The notes: generated from the sequence alone by a model not told the origin. A stretch of DNA of 64,000 nt from Choanephora cucurbitarum (GCA_025331435.1 JAIWNI010000024.1:275022-339021); one strand, 5' to 3'. Positions 47,470 through 60,235 are shown, counted from the stretch's first letter. Made by a program: numbers and translations.

Positions 47470-47690
47470 TTTTTTGTGTCTCCGCATTCAAACATAAAAA
47501 AGAGAGAGAGAGAAGCTTATAACACGGATCGACTGAAATAATTTTTTTTTAAGCAAATCGATGATTGGTGCCTTAATTTGACCACATTAAAAAAAAAATC
47601 GAATTTTAAAAAAGGGAACTTTCTTAAAGCGAAGATTTCTTTTTTTAGCACGTCATTATCATTTATTAAGCAAAATGTATTTTATTTCAT

Positions 47691-49263
47691 TTAATTATCC
47701 AATTCCTGAGTGGGCCATGCATAGCTCTTATCATTCAATCGTTCAATACCATAACGCTTAACAAACTCATCCAGCTTTTCGGGACCTCGACTGCCATAGG
47801 GATAGGGATCAGGCTTCACGTTCTTTTCTTCAATTTCGTGCAACAGAGGTGTAAAGATACTCCAGGCAGCTTCAAGCTCATCGTCACGAACAAAGTTGGC
47901 ATGATCACCACGCATGGCATCCAAGATAAGTGATTCATAGGCAGCAGGAATATACATGTTCTTGTAACGCTTATCGTATGTCAAGTCAAGTTCAGTCACA
48001 ATGCTGTCTGCAGAGAAGCCGGGTGATTTGTTGTTGAATTTCATGTACATGGCTTCCTTGGGAGATACAATAAACACCAGTTCGTTACGGGTAGCATCCT
48101 CAAAGAGATTACCGGGTAAATTCTTGAATTGAATACGGATTTCGCCCTTTTGAGTGTCAGTGGCTTTACCTGCCTTCAGGATAAAGGGAACATTAGACCA
48201 ACGTTCATTGTCAATCCAGAGTGTGAGGGCAGCAAAGGTAGGAGCACGACTGTCGTCAGGTACAGTTTCGTCATCTGTATAGCCAGGCTTATCACCGTGT
48301 TTGACATATTGACCTAGAAGGGCATCTTCTGTCTTGATAGGTCGAATGGCACGCAACAACTTTACTTTTTCATCACGGATATCTTCAGAACTACGCGACT
48401 TGGGACGTTCGATGGCCACCATGGTCAATAACTGTAACAAGTCTAATACATGGTCAATTAAAAAAAAAAAGAAAGGAATTGTTGTCAAGTTAAATCTACT
48501 TACGATTTTGCATGACATCACGAATGATACCGTATTCATCAAAGTAACCACCACGACCTTCAGAACCAAAAGGTTCCTTCAATGTTACCTGAACAGATTC
48601 AATGTGTTCCTTGGACCAGATAGCATTGAAAATGGCATTGGAGAAACGGACGTTCAACAGGTTCTTACACATCTCCTTACCGAGGTAATGATCGATACGG
48701 AACACTTCTTCTTCTGAGAACAGCTTTGAAATATCCTTGGAGAGTTGGTTGGAACTCTCGAGATCCTTACCAAAGGGCTTTTCGATGATGATGGACGTCT
48801 TTGCCTTCTTGCTGTACACATGTTCCTTCAGACCCTTAGAGACGGACACAAAGGCACTGGGAGGCAAGGCAATGTAGAAGATACGGTTCTTTTGTTCATC
48901 CTTCATACCTTGTTCTTCTTCAATATCTTCAATGTACTTGTTGAGCTTCTTGAAATCTTCGTCTTGATCGTATTGACCGGGATGATAAGTACAGATGTCC
49001 AAGAATGACTTGAGTTGGTTGTCTTTGTCATCTTCCTCTAGACCGGGACGGATACGATCCTCGAATTCTTTCTTTTCCATCTTAGTACGAGCATAGCCTA
49101 TGATGCGAGTCTTCTCGGGCAAGACACCGTTCTTGTAGAGTGCAAAGAGAGCAGGGAATGTCTTCTTTTTAGCTAAGTCACCAGAAGCACCAAAGACGAC
49201 TAAGGTAAGACCTCCCTTTAAGCGGTCATCGACTTCCTTTCTAAGTTTATCAGTTGTAGCCAT
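47691..49263 (-). CDS. ZWF1: Glucose-6-phosphate 1-dehydrogenase
   Basis: First, NADPH-producing step of the oxidative pentose phosphate pathway in the cytosol; 503 residues, full length. Two exons on the minus strand, 49263-48504 and 48442-47691, are joined over a 61-nt intron that restores the motif RDVMQNHLLQLL. The NADP-binding fingerprint is VVFGASGDLAKKKTFPAL. The substrate-binding and catalytic block is FRIDHYLGKEMCKN, with the IIIEKPFGKDL strand before it. The C-terminal structural-NADP region is present and the chain ends in WPTQELDN. All key residues are intact. It is probably an important NADPH source for the elongation and lipid genes of this fungus, but no regulatory link is visible here. 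Confidence 0.97.
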
Positions 49264-49572
49264 TATAATGAATTGAGAAAATAATATGAATAAAGAAAAG
49301 AAAAAAAAAAAGAGAAAAAAGAGGATATTGCATAAAGTACGCGTTTATAGTTGTTTCCCATCTTCATCACTCAGTCCCCCCCAAAAAAAGAGACTTGTCT
49401 CGGTTTGATTTATGCATATCATTTAGTCAAGAAACTTACGGTAATTTGATATCATCGCTTATTAATTCAACTCTAAAATAGGGCATACATTGTAAAGTAT
49501 ATATAATCAAAAAAGAGAGAGCAAGATTTCTTTTTTTTTTTAAAATAGATATAAAACGTATAAAAAGACCTT
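49264..49572. other. Spacer between MIC60 3' end and ZWF1 promoter
   Basis: About 310 bases, AT-rich, with a C-run near 49376. It should hold the ZWF1 promoter; nothing else is recognised. Confidence 0.45.
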
Positions 49573-51441
49573 CTAAGCTTCTAAAAGACTTGAAAGAACA
49601 GCTTGTGTTTCAGCCACCTAAAGAGAGAAAAAAGATGAGCTTACAAGGGTCATTTAACAAAAAAAAACTAATATCTTTACCTCTAGTGCTTGTTTCACCT
49701 CCAAGTGACGTCTGGCTGATTGAATCCAATCTTGAGCCAATCTTTTAGGCCAGCCGGTTAATTGATTTAATTCACGTGTAGCATATTCCAAATGATCGCG
49801 CTTCAGATAATAACCTGTACGGGCCAAGATAGATTCCACATCCTGTCCATCCACCAGACCTTGTTTCTTGAACATCAAATAGGACATGACAAAACTGATG
49901 ATGTGTGAGCCAAAGCCTCCTTCTTCGGGCACAAGGCTTACTTTACGAATCTCATCCGAAATGATGTCAAAACGAGTTGCAAGGTCACTGATGCTATCGA
50001 TACCTTCTTCAGCTGTTTCTTTGGGAATGACACTCAAGACAGTCTGAATGACATGGTCCTCCTTTGCATTGTTTGAAAGGGCCTGCAATTCATCCACAAA
50101 GGGTTGTTTGTGTTCCAATACATCCTCAAGTGCATCGACAGCAACATGTATGACGTGATATTGACGTGATGTATCCAATGCCTTTGCGTTCTGAAGAGCG
50201 TAAGATCCCAATGCCTTGAAGCGCTGGTCAATCTGGTCCAGTTGAGCCAATCGGCCTGCTCTCTCTTGTTCGACCAACAACTTGACTTGTTGAACAAATC
50301 GGCGTTGCAATTCTTGTGCTTGAGCCTGAAGGGCTTCTGAACGCGCTTCTTCCAGACGAGCCTGTTGTGCCTTGAGGTCAGCAGCCAACTGTTGAGCAAA
50401 ACTGGTCTTCATGTCCAGACGAGTCTGTTCAAACGCGTTCTTCAACTGAGCTTCACGAGCAACAATGGTCGAGGCTGTATCAGCATAGGTCTTTTCAATT
50501 GACTTTTGTGCCTGAACATGGAATTCATCCAACTTGCCGACCAGTTGATCTCCCTCTGCATTCAGTTTCTTGAGGGCATTCAAGACAGCTAACTGTTGAG
50601 CGTCCAGAGCACTGTATTCCTTGTTGAGCTGTTCAATCTTGAGGTTGGCTTGCTTAATGATATCGCGGCCTAATCCAGACAGGCCAGATTCATTCAGGAT
50701 AGAGGCTAACTCGTATACGATCTGAGAGAGTTCGCGGACGACAGCATTCTTTGATCTCACTCGGTCAATCACGATGGGCTCAGGCTTTTCAATGGCGACA
50801 GCAACAATAGCAGGTTGAGTGGGTTTATCGGTTGTCAAGCTGACGGTGGTTGCCTTTTCTTGATTGAGAGTCACGGCTGAAGAAGAGGGTGGTTGAAGGG
50901 TGGTGACTTGAGTATCATGAGCCTCTTTAGCTACAATATCAGCAGCGTCCAATACTTTAGGTACTTCCTTTTGTCCAGTCAAGGTATAATAGGCGTTGGT
51001 GGCATAATCAATAGCATCGTTTGTGGATGCTTGAATCTTGTTACCGTAGACCTTGGCAGTAGAAGCATAGTCCTCTGCCTGTTTTCTCCAGTCAGATAGA
51101 TCTTGGTTCTTTTGGTAGTCTTCAATGAATTCAACTGTTTCTTCACCACCAGGTACATAACTGGTGAATGTCTGACGGAATGCTGGGTCGATAGAGGCAT
51201 AGTAAGCTGCACCTGCATAAGCTGAACCTGAAACCAAGGTCAATCCAGTCAATGTCTTGATGACTGATCCTGACTTTTTAGATTCCACTGTATTGGCTGT
51301 ACTTTCAAAACGCTATTTTCTCTCTCGTTTCATTTAGTTGATAGTGACATTTGAGGGTGTATGATTTACCTTCAAAACACCATGTTGGTTTTGAGTTAGT
51401 TTTGAACGAACACTACAAGACAATCTAGTAGCTCTCAACAT
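49573..51441 (-). CDS. MIC60: MICOS complex subunit MIC60 (mitofilin)
   Basis: Inner mitochondrial membrane protein that shapes crista junctions; 582 residues. Exons, read on the minus strand, are 51441-51370, 51312-49681 and 49617-49573; introns are 57 and 63 nt. The first exon supplies a mitochondrial targeting sequence (MLRATRLSCSVRSKL, basic and amphipathic). A single membrane helix around residues 38-60 contains a Gly/Ala-rich face (LTLVSGSAYAGAAYYA). Then comes a long Gln/Ala/Glu-rich coiled coil at about residues 210-400. The C-terminal mitofilin signature is FGSHIISFVMSYLMFKKQGL with LEYATRELNQLTGWPKRLAQDWIQ near the end. The order of these parts is that of fungal MIC60. The last exon of 15 codons finishes the terminal helix. 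Confidence 0.93.
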
Positions 51442-51599
51442 TTTTATTATTATTTCAACAACAAAGATGGGTATACCAATGATCCCAAAAAAAAGAGAAA
51501 GCACTTTGGGACTGGGTATCACTTTACACTGAAGGTAGTCTTGGAGTTTAAAAAAAAATTTAGATGTCACCACCTGGTTTCCTTATTTAGGGAAGCTAT

Positions 51600-53297
51600 T
51601 TATTGTGCTTCTGTTGATGTCCAACCCCATGAAACGACAAAACTGAAGGTAAAGAGGGCAACACAGATCTTATAGACCAAGGTATCATCTTCAGTCTGAT
51701 CAACAGAGCATAAGGCAAACAACAGGACACCTAAGGCTGGCCCTAAACTACTGTACATAAAGGCTATTTTGGTTCTTTGTTTGATTCGATCCAGAGGGTT
51801 CCAATACAACAAATGGATTTGATCTGCCCCACTTAACCAACTTAGCTGAAAGGCAGATGATTGACAGGCCTGAAGTAGTAAAAGGGCAATGGGTTGATTG
51901 GGTTGAAGGCAGGGATAGAGAATGGCACAGAGAATCAAGGTGAGATGAATACAGGTAGTGACCAGCATTAATCTCAGTCGATGAAAGAACCACTGATGTT
52001 GTATGAGTAACACGCTACTAACAATATTCAATAGCTTACCTTCTCCACTATCCAGGTCACTACTACTTCAGAAATCAAATGGACAATGATAAGACAGGAT
52101 ATCATACTGATAGAGATGTCAAGGACAGAATAGACATAGACAAGCAGGAATGCATTGATAAGGGTATATCCCATACCAAGCAAGAACAATGTCAGACAGA
52201 GTGCCTGTGTCTTCCAATAGTACATCTTGACTAAGGCATAGTTATTGCTGTTCTGTTGATAGTAGCCATCTTGCATCAATGCTTGATCTAGATCATCTGG
52301 AGATTGACACAATCGAACTGCTGCCACTAATGGATCTGTAGGGGAGGGTAAGGGTAAGAGAGCTAGAGCATAAGAAGAGATGATGGTAGGTTCATTCAGG
52401 ACAGTATCATCTACTGGTGGACGATAGAAGAGGGTATCACTGTTTCTACTGTAGAATGAGGGTGCATCAATACTGTTGTAACTAGTGACATGTCTCAGAG
52501 ATTCATCTGTATTGGTAAACATACGATCCAGTTGACTGGCATCTTCCTCTGAGATATGAGACAGTTGTTCTCCAAAGATACTGTAGGGCTTATAGAGTTG
52601 GAATTGATTGGATGGATCTGTTGTCAGATGAAGTGCATTTTTGAGTAAGAGAGGTGCTTGTTCTTGATTGATATCGAGTTCAACTGGATCAGCTGGTTCA
52701 ATGGATGCCCAGATAAGTGAAATAAACACGAATGAGACCATACCAGCCATAAAGATAGCCAGCAGTAGATAGTTGAAATAGTGATCATTAGGTGCAATCA
52801 ATCCAATCAGACCAGTGATCATGACTATCACCATCTTATGCCAATATAGATAAGAGTCTATCGATGGCTCAGTCATACTCAACCTTTGTTCTTTTCCCCT
52901 TTTTTCACTTACTGTAGAACAAGACTCGATAGTCACCTAATGTCTTAATGATGATTGAATGAATCAATATATCCAGTGGTTGATAGAACAATCCATTCAG
53001 GAGTGTTATTATCACTAAAAGCCATAGTGTACTGTTGATATTCAATAACAGACTGATGACTGAGATAGATGAAATGAGGCTCGAGAAGATGAGAATCGTA
53101 TGAAGCTGAAGAGGGTGTTTATCCAGTAGACCAGTCCATAGACCGGAAATAACTCGAGATAGGTAGATAAAGGCTATAAAGACAGAAGCCTGAAATAGCG
53201 TGAGTTGTAATTGATTGATTAGATAGAGTGGTATATAGGCTTCTATCGCTTTCGTGGTTGCATAAGAAGCTATCAAAAGCTTAGGCCAATACAACAT
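51600..53297 (-). CDS. MFS-like membrane transporter with long central loop
   Basis: A 531-residue multi-pass protein. Exons, read on the minus strand, are 53297-52913, 52857-52040 and 51992-51600; introns are 55 and 47 nt. The N-terminal half has about six helices starting with MLYWPKLLIASYATTKAIEAYIPLYL, and the MFS-like SRVISGLWTGLLDKHP turn. The segment resembles the pfam MFS_1_like group. A hydrophilic loop of about 170 residues then interrupts the protein, rich in Ser, Asp and Leu. The other helices follow, including LCLTLFLLGMGYTLINAFLLVYV. The C-terminus ends shortly after the last helix. No substrate-specific motif is seen. The large loop is acidic and possibly regulatory. It transcribes away from the RING gene over an 814-bp shared upstream region. 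Confidence 0.75.
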
Positions 53298-54111
53298 TTA
53301 GCCTTTGAACTTTTATTATTATTATTATTATTTGTTTAATAGTATGATAAAAGAAGAAAAAGAAGAAAAAGAGAAAAGAAAAAGAACGTCATTTTTTTGT
53401 AACCCAAACTGATTATTTTGTTTGGACTTCTTATGTTTGCATTTCAACGACTTTGTAATTTCCGAGTCCTCTTGTTGTTTCAACAGTGATCATCATCTGA
53501 TAGCTCAGTCAGCAGATAGATCAACTTGAATTATTCAACCTATATAGGGAATGCTTGTTTATGTTGATCTAATAGTATTTCTCTGTGATACAAACAGATA
53601 CTGCTTCATAGAACTACTTTGGAGTTGTACAAGCCAAAAAAAAATACTCATTCTTTCGGGTTTTTGCATAATACACGCGTAACATGATAATAGAAGAAAT
53701 TAAAAGTTGGTGAGTAAAAATAAAAAGGGATGTTTCAAGGGAATAGGTAGTTTTGCTTTTTAAAATAAAAGTTAAAAAAGTAAAAGTAAAAGAGAGAGAG
53801 AAGAAAGCCCATTTTTTTAGTCTTTTTTTTTCATAGCTTTATATTAAAATACAGCTGTAACATTGACCACATTGTGAAGTCAGAGTTTAATAATAAGAAA
53901 AGTAAATAGGTTGACAACATTATCTACTGACTACCTATTCTCTCTTTCGGATTCATATATACATATATATACAAGATAGTGAGAATAACTTGACTCTTTC
54001 TTTTATATGATAGATTGAAATCATACGCTGCGGCTAACCTGACTCTTTTTTTTTTTTCTTAGGGTTGTCGGTACTTTAAAATCAAAAAATATTTCTTTAT
54101 TCTTACTTACT
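53298..54111. other. Divergent promoter region (MFS / RING genes)
   Basis: An ATT trinucleotide repeat at about 53313-53333 lies close to the MFS start. TA-rich elements near 53955-53972 lie about 150 bases before the RING gene. No gene recognised. Confidence 0.45.
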
Positions 54112-55708
54112 ATGGATACCTATAATCACACTAGAACACTAAGGCCTACTCAACGTGACACTACAACAATAGCAACTCAATGGACAAGTTGGGCTAATGA
54201 CCAAGTACAACACGATTCAGATCACTCCACTGTTGATGCCTTACCTGAACGACTACATCGTTCACAACCTTCTGATCATACCGATCGTTCTTCTGTCTCT
54301 TCCATTTCGTCACCACCACCCTCTGTCACATTAGAACCTAGAAAGGGACAGGCTATTACACCCACCAAAGAACAATTGGATATTATCTTACCAGAGACTC
54401 CTCTCTGCTTTTGTCATAAACCAGCTCATCGTGCCTATACATTAGAATATGGTCCCATCTTAGAATGCAACAGTTTAGGCACAGAGCCTGAGGAGAGTAC
54501 GCCTGAACTCAATCGACTCCAAAGACGATTTATCTGTGGTTTTCATGTACATGAACTTAGCTGGAGTACCTTTTGTGATCGTATTCGACAGGGACACACT
54601 ATCTATGCAGAACATCCTGAACTCAGAACATGCTCTCTTTACAATTTCACCTATTGTGCCATGTTCAGGGTCACAAACAGTTACAGTGTACATCCACCTA
54701 TTGCCTTACCTCAGTGCTTCTGTCACCGTCCAGTCTCAATGCGTGTTCATCCTCGAGATGGCCTTCAATTGGCCTGCAAGAATGCCCATATTGATGGTGC
54801 ACGTAAATGCAGTTGGGTTTTGAAAGCATGCGATGTGGCCTTTCCTCGACCTAAATTCTCTTTACATACCTATGTCAGTCATGATGATTATATTCAACAA
54901 AAGCAGCGTACACTGGAGCAGATCAGAAAGAAAGAGAATCGAGAGACAGGAGAGGATGAACAACAGCACAAATATGATCTGTTGGCTACCCTCTCTGGTT
55001 CAAACACACCCAGTGAAGTCATCGATTTTGATCAGTTGGCAATACAAGAAAAAGAGCGACAACGACAGAGATCACTGGTTGTTCCTACCTGTGTCATGAT
55101 GGCCAAGAAGCCTAAACAGCCTGCCTTATTATCCAGTTCATCTAGTTCATCCACTGCTTCTACTTCATCTTCACTTGCAATACAGGATCCTGACTATCAG
55201 TCTGCCTTAGTAAAGGAGAATGCTGAACTCAAGCAGGCTATTGTGAATGAACAAAAGATCAGAAAGATGGCATTGGATGAAATGAAGGTAGAACGTGATA
55301 AACTCAAACTTCAGTTGAGTCGAGCAGAAATCTTGAACTATCGTATCCAGAGTACAAAGGAAGAACAGGCTGTTCTGCTGCGTAACTGTCAAGAGAAGAT
55401 TCAGCAGATGGAATTGAGTGTGGTGGATGTGATGCATGAAAAGATCATTCTTCAAGAAAAAGTATTGGCTCTGATGGAAGAAAAGGAAAATGCAGCTACA
55501 AAAGATCCTCATTGTATCTTATGCTTCACACAGCCTATTGAACACTGCCTTATACCTTGTTTTCATTATGGTAAGTGGATAGCACTTCTTTATTTGTTCT
55601 CTAACTAACTTTCAATAAGCCTTTTGTTACAATTGTGCACTAAAATTAACGGAATGTCCAATCTGTCGAACAACCATCAAGCGAATTCAAAAGATCTTTA
55701 CACCTTAA
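54112..55708 (+). CDS. RING-finger protein with paired Cys-rich repeats and coiled coil
   Basis: A 515-residue candidate E3 ubiquitin ligase. Exons are 54112-55570 and 55620-55708; the 49-nt intron splits the RING domain and the phase closes. After a Ser/Thr-rich N-terminus come two related zinc-knuckle-like repeats. One starts PLCFCHKPAHRAY, the other PQCFCHRPVSMRV. Each ends with further Cys and a Trp, recalling GRF-type fingers. A Ser run and a coiled coil (about residues 360-470) follow. The C-terminus is a C3HC4 RING: CILCFTQPIEHCLIPCFHYAF, then CYNCALKLTECPICRTTI, placed at the very end as in IAP-type ligases. Substrates cannot be inferred. Without the short second exon the RING would be incomplete. 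Confidence 0.85.
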
Positions 55709-55791
55709 TACCCTTCCTTTTCTTCTTCTTTTACACCCTTATTATTTAGTTTATTATCATCTAAAAAAAAAGAGAAAATACATTATTATTA

Positions 55792-56933
55792 TTATACAAT
55801 AGGATGCACCCTATAATGATGATCCAATGGAAAGTGTTGAATGGAAATAGGTGAAGATGTAGATGAGCTAGAAGATGAGCAAGTATCCTCTAGCATTGTC
55901 TGTTGATGTTCTTGTTGTAAAATACGTTCTTTCATTTCATTCGCATATCTTTCTTTATCACGATTGGCTATCTCCACCCAAGGCTGTAGTTCAAGAGGAG
56001 ACATAGATCGCCATTGATGACCGATTTCTCGACTGATATCCACCAAGCGAGCCTCAGGATAACGACGTTTCATGATAGGACGTATCTCTTTCGCAAAATG
56101 AAGATAGGCTGACATGGGGTGTTTCGGTAGATTGTCATCGGCCTTCTTTTTCTTTCGTCCACGCGGGTCTCGTCCGGCGATGACCAAAGAGGGTTTCTTC
56201 TTGGCTGGATAAATATCAGGCTTCTTTCTCTCAACTACACCTGCTTCTTTCAACTCTGCTTTAGAACGTCTTGAATAGATAGAATTCGTATGTTGTTGCT
56301 TTAGTTTTGATTCTTCATTCAGATAATATTCTTTCTCGGCCTATAAGAAAATCAGTGGATAGGTTCAGCAACAATCTAATATTGATTTTACTTTACAGGC
56401 GAGAGTTGTTTCCATCTCAGGCTGATGGTTTTACTGATTTCACCTGAAGAAAGGCCTTGATTGTCATCATGTAGTTGCCTTCGCATATCACGATTGAATA
56501 AAAGATAGGCATTTGGTGGCCTTTTGACCTTTTGGGGCAAGATACCATAGCGTCTTTTGGTCAGAGGGCTTGTTTTGGGTATATGAAACGAGAGTGAGGT
56601 CAATGCGGCTGCTTCTGCTGCTGCTGAGTAAGGTAGTTCTGGCTGAAAAGGGGAAGGTGCTGGTGGGTTAGAGGGTTCAGGTGAATGACTGGGTATGACC
56701 ATAGAAGAGACTTCCATAGAAGGCTTGACGGTAGGCGTACGTTGATCGATATCCAGTGTGAATTGAATACATTGTGATTGATTTTGAAATTCAGCTTTCT
56801 GTTCTTTCGACATCACTTGCCATTCTCTTGTGAGTGTCTCCAGTGAGATCTCGCCTACCTCATGGCGTCTTTTGGTGACATAGAGGGAGAATGAGTCTGG
56901 TGCTTTTGTGGCATCATAGTGGTCAAAGTACAT
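55792..56933 (-). CDS. Three-HMG-box protein
   Basis: Predicted chromatin or DNA-binding protein, 361 residues from the ATG at 56933. Exons, read on the minus strand, are 56933-56397 and 56340-55792, with a 56-nt intron. Three HMG-box-like modules are visible. A divergent first box is at about residues 1-50 (APDSFSLYVTKRRHEV). A second is at about 137-200 (VKRPPNAYLLFNRDMRRQL, MATA-HMG-like). A third is at about 250-315 (LPKHPMSAYLHFAKEIRPIM). A basic stretch of GRKKKK precedes box 3. The C-terminus has a Ser run. The second box carries the RPPNAY motif seen in sequence-specific fungal HMG factors, including mating-type proteins. Nothing else in the neighbourhood resembles a mucoralean sex locus. 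The reading frame is open upstream to an acceptor-like TTTCAG, so an additional 5' exon may exist. Confidence 0.82.
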
Positions 56934-58800
56934 GAGTGGAATGACTGAAATAAAAAAGAAAAAGAAAAAGACAGTTGTATCGTAAAACAATTAGAGTTGT
57001 AAGCGGGCTGTGATTGTGTCATCATAGGCCTATGTGTATCAAGTGATAGGCATAATGTGTGAAACTATGAACAGAGAGATCGATAGCGACTATTAAAAAA
57101 AAATTGAAAAGGCCGCTTAGATACCGCCAACTCTTTTTCTTTTGTTTTGATTCTGCTGATATGATAGGAGTATCGCTTAGTAAATAGATATTACAGTTAA
57201 CATTAGACCAGAAGAAGTGTTTGTTTTGATATCTAGTTTAAGGGCAGTGTCCATTTTGAGGCATTGGAACCTTGTCCTTTAGAAGATCGTTTTATTATGC
57301 ATGATAAAGAAGCAACTGTTTTTTTCTGTGCACGCATTGTTTCACAAAACCTTAAAATAGGCGTGCTTGGCCCTGATCATTTGGATTTATGAATGGTCTA
57401 TTCTAGATGAAATTTATTCATTGATTGCTTGTGCTTGTTCTAAGCCGACATTTGATTGGTGCTCCTGGCTGGAAAGTGTGCCTGTATTTGCAGACCAGAT
57501 ATACTTGAAACCTATCTTTCGCTTTCCTAACATATAATTTGCCTTTCTTTCTCATTGCTTCTTCTAGTTGGACTACTAAAATGAGTATCCACTTGGAACA
57601 AGCATCTGTAGGGTGTGTTTAAATGAATCCCACATAGACAGGAAAGAAGAGTATGCGATAGTGTGTATGAATTCCAAAGGAGCTGAGATGAGAAGAGCTA
57701 ATTGATTCCATCAAGAACATCATTGATTTATGCCAGAGAGTTTGTTCTATTATTGTTGTTAAGATGGTTGTTTCATCAGAGGCAATACTCAAAAAACAGC
57801 AAAGTACGACTAATGCATGACTCAGTTTAACATATAAAAAGTGTTGTGCTCACATGCCTATTAAAGCGTAAAGCTAGATGATCTTGAATTACCACCTATT
57901 GTTTATAGTCATACTTCTAACAGCCTGACATTCAGTATTTGAACTGTATTAATAGTTAGTTTTACATCAATCACTCACGGCTTCAATCACCATAGTCATG
58001 TCGATATGTTGGCGCAGTAGCTCGGTTCAGGCAGAAAGGACACTTAAACATAGCTAAAGCTCAGAAATTGACTTGCAGTCGATTGAGTTGGCTTGATATG
58101 AGATCAATTTATTCATATAGTGCTTGTCGCTCTTAAAAATCTTAATCCACCTTACAATCTGTCATTAGCCCTTAATGAATCAGAGTTAATTGTACCCTCA
58201 ATGCAATTCAAGTTATGTAGAATTTGATTGTGCTTTTCCTATCTTTTTAGATTTCATTTTTACTGTATTTGGCGTCTGATACAACAAGCTTTATTTGGCA
58301 GCAATAAGCTTATCCTAATAACTGTAAAGCATAGGGCCAAGAGTACTTGTTTATAGCATAGTCTATTTCATCACTTGGGGGTTTATCTTCTAAACATGTC
58401 TCTTGTTTATCACAAAGCGATAGGTTAGTGATTATCTCATTAATCTCTCATTCAAACAGAATAGTGATACTATCTCTGCACTTTTAATACAACCATCATT
58501 CTATCGCTTTACTCTCGGGCATACCGATAGAAAGAACCATACCTGCCTGAAGCTATTCCATCAATCATCCTATCCGTGTCAAATTACTCAAGCTTGAACA
58601 TCAAGGATATAACACCCAAAATGCAATCATACTACTATTTACATCAGCAATACTATTAGTATTATCACAGTCATCACTATTATCATAGTCATTCATAGTA
58701 TTATTGCCAGTATCATTGTTGTCAGTCATACCTATCCTATCCTAAAAAGAAACTTTAAACACCAATTCGCAGATAAAAATGAACACATTTCACTAATTTT
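56934..58800. other. 1.9-kb gene-free stretch at the border of the transposon-rich end
   Basis: No coding signal. Simple ATT/ATC/ACT-rich sequence occurs near 58620-58730. It may include degenerate repeats, but no terminal repeats or duplications were recognised. Confidence 0.5.
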
Positions 58801-58857
58801 TTCTCTCATTATTTATGAAACGTCAAAGTTAGGTTTTTTTCGAATGAAGATGGCCAG

Positions 58858-59596
58858 GGTAGCAGTTACGACGAAAGTGGTGCTGAGGCCATGGGTATTG
58901 TTGAGGAGAAACCAGATCCTTAAGCCTTAAAACAGCTGGCTGATCTAGACACCTACATGGAAAGAACTAACGTTACCATCATAAATACTGACAAAGGCCA
59001 ATCAAATAGTGACATATCTGAGGACATGAATACTGTGATGCTTAGTAGAGAGAAAGAAGAGAAGGCGAAGTATCAAATCTATACCACTGACAAAAAGCAT
59101 TTCTTTTTTTTTTACTATATAAAACTTCTGATGTTTGTCAAGGCTGCATCACTAAAGGCAGGTGATAAAGAAAGCACTGCTCGCGGTTGGTGGAAGAAAT
59201 ATGAGAATGGACCGGAAGGGGTTTCCCTTAAAAAAAAAGACCAACCTTCAGAACAGGCCTCTTAGCCGCCTTCAAGAGGATTACAAGCAGAGTTTGATTG
59301 ATTTCTTTGATAATGACCCAAGTTCAACTATTGAAGACGTTGTTTCAATTTTGACAAAGAAGTTTGCTAATTTGGATATCAAGAAGTCTCGAGTGAATGA
59401 GTTTATGAAGAATGAGTGTAACCTTAATGTAGAGAAAGCTTCATTCTGGTCAGAAGCAAGAACTAACAAAAGTACTCTGCGAAAGCGTTTTAATTGGGTG
59501 ATGACCTGGAAGGACTCGGAAATAGGCTTCCTGAGCAATTATGTCTTTAGAGAAGAGGTTGGCTTTGACATCAACATGGGGTTAAGTAGGGCTTGA
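58858..59596 (+). pseudogene. Relic of a DDE transposase (Tc1/mariner-IS630-like)
   Basis: A decayed coding region spread over several frames. The piece 58957-59265 ends in a helix-turn-helix-like segment (TARGWWKKYENGPEGVSLKKK). A second frame from about 59162 to 59596 continues with NRPLSRLQEDYKQSLIDFF, SRVNEFMKNECNLNV and a DDE-like strand (FLSNYVFREEVGFDINM). That is where the family normally shows an acidic catalytic residue followed by SRAW. Here the Trp position is a TGA. Stops and at least one frameshift separate the pieces, and the downstream catalytic half is not recognisable. The layout resembles transposases abundant in mucoralean genomes, assigned from memory of family wording rather than a search. 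No terminal inverted repeats were located. Confidence 0.5.
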
Positions 59597-60235
59597 ACAA
59601 TCTGTTTCAATATAGTGCCCTTTTGAGGAGCATCGCAATACAGCCTACTTTCAGATCTGACTTCGCAGGAAGAAAATAAACTGGATTGAGAGTTCGTAGA
59701 TACTCATTGGAAGTTCTACAGACTTCATTGTTGACAGTTCACTCGCCTGAATAGTTGGCAGGGATCAAACTAACTGCTTTACCGGGCTTAATATAATAAT
59801 TTTAGAGACAAAAATGCTTTCTTCTTCTAAAATTGGCTCTTTTTGGAGCTGGCTGTTGTAAATGGCCAATGCATTCTATCATGAATATGTGTAAGTCTTT
59901 TAGAGTGTTCTATCGTTTCACTTTCGTTGTAATTACCAATTTACCTTCAATCCAAACAGAGCCCCACAAGTGTTTCTTCGAACTGATCTAGCTTAGACTC
60001 GTCAATAGGAATCATTAGGCTTTTTGCCTGCCAAGATAACATTTGTTTCTTCGTATTCTGTCAAGTAATAATTGTATTCTATTTGTCCTAATGTTTTTAT
60101 GTCAGTTATTGTTTGTGTTTTTTAATTTTTTGGCTTTACCATTTCAATCTAATGACCAAATGTTCTTGGCACCACCAAGCATACTATTGTATACCTGGAT
60201 GGCCTTTGAACATCTGATGCTTTCCGATTGCTGTT

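Noticed and set aside
55792..56933. HMG-box gene as mating-type (sexM/sexP) locus
   Set aside because: The mucoralean sex locus is flanked by a triose-phosphate transporter gene and an RNA helicase gene; neither is nearby, and this protein has three boxes.
56388..56990. HMG-gene start at the first in-frame codon near 56990
   Set aside because: The added residues are a Phe run read from a pyrimidine tract ending in TTTCAG, which looks like an intron acceptor rather than coding sequence.
57950..58060. Segment with GTAGCTCGGTTCAGGC considered as a tRNA T-arm
   Set aside because: No matching acceptor stem, D-arm or anticodon loop could be folded around it.
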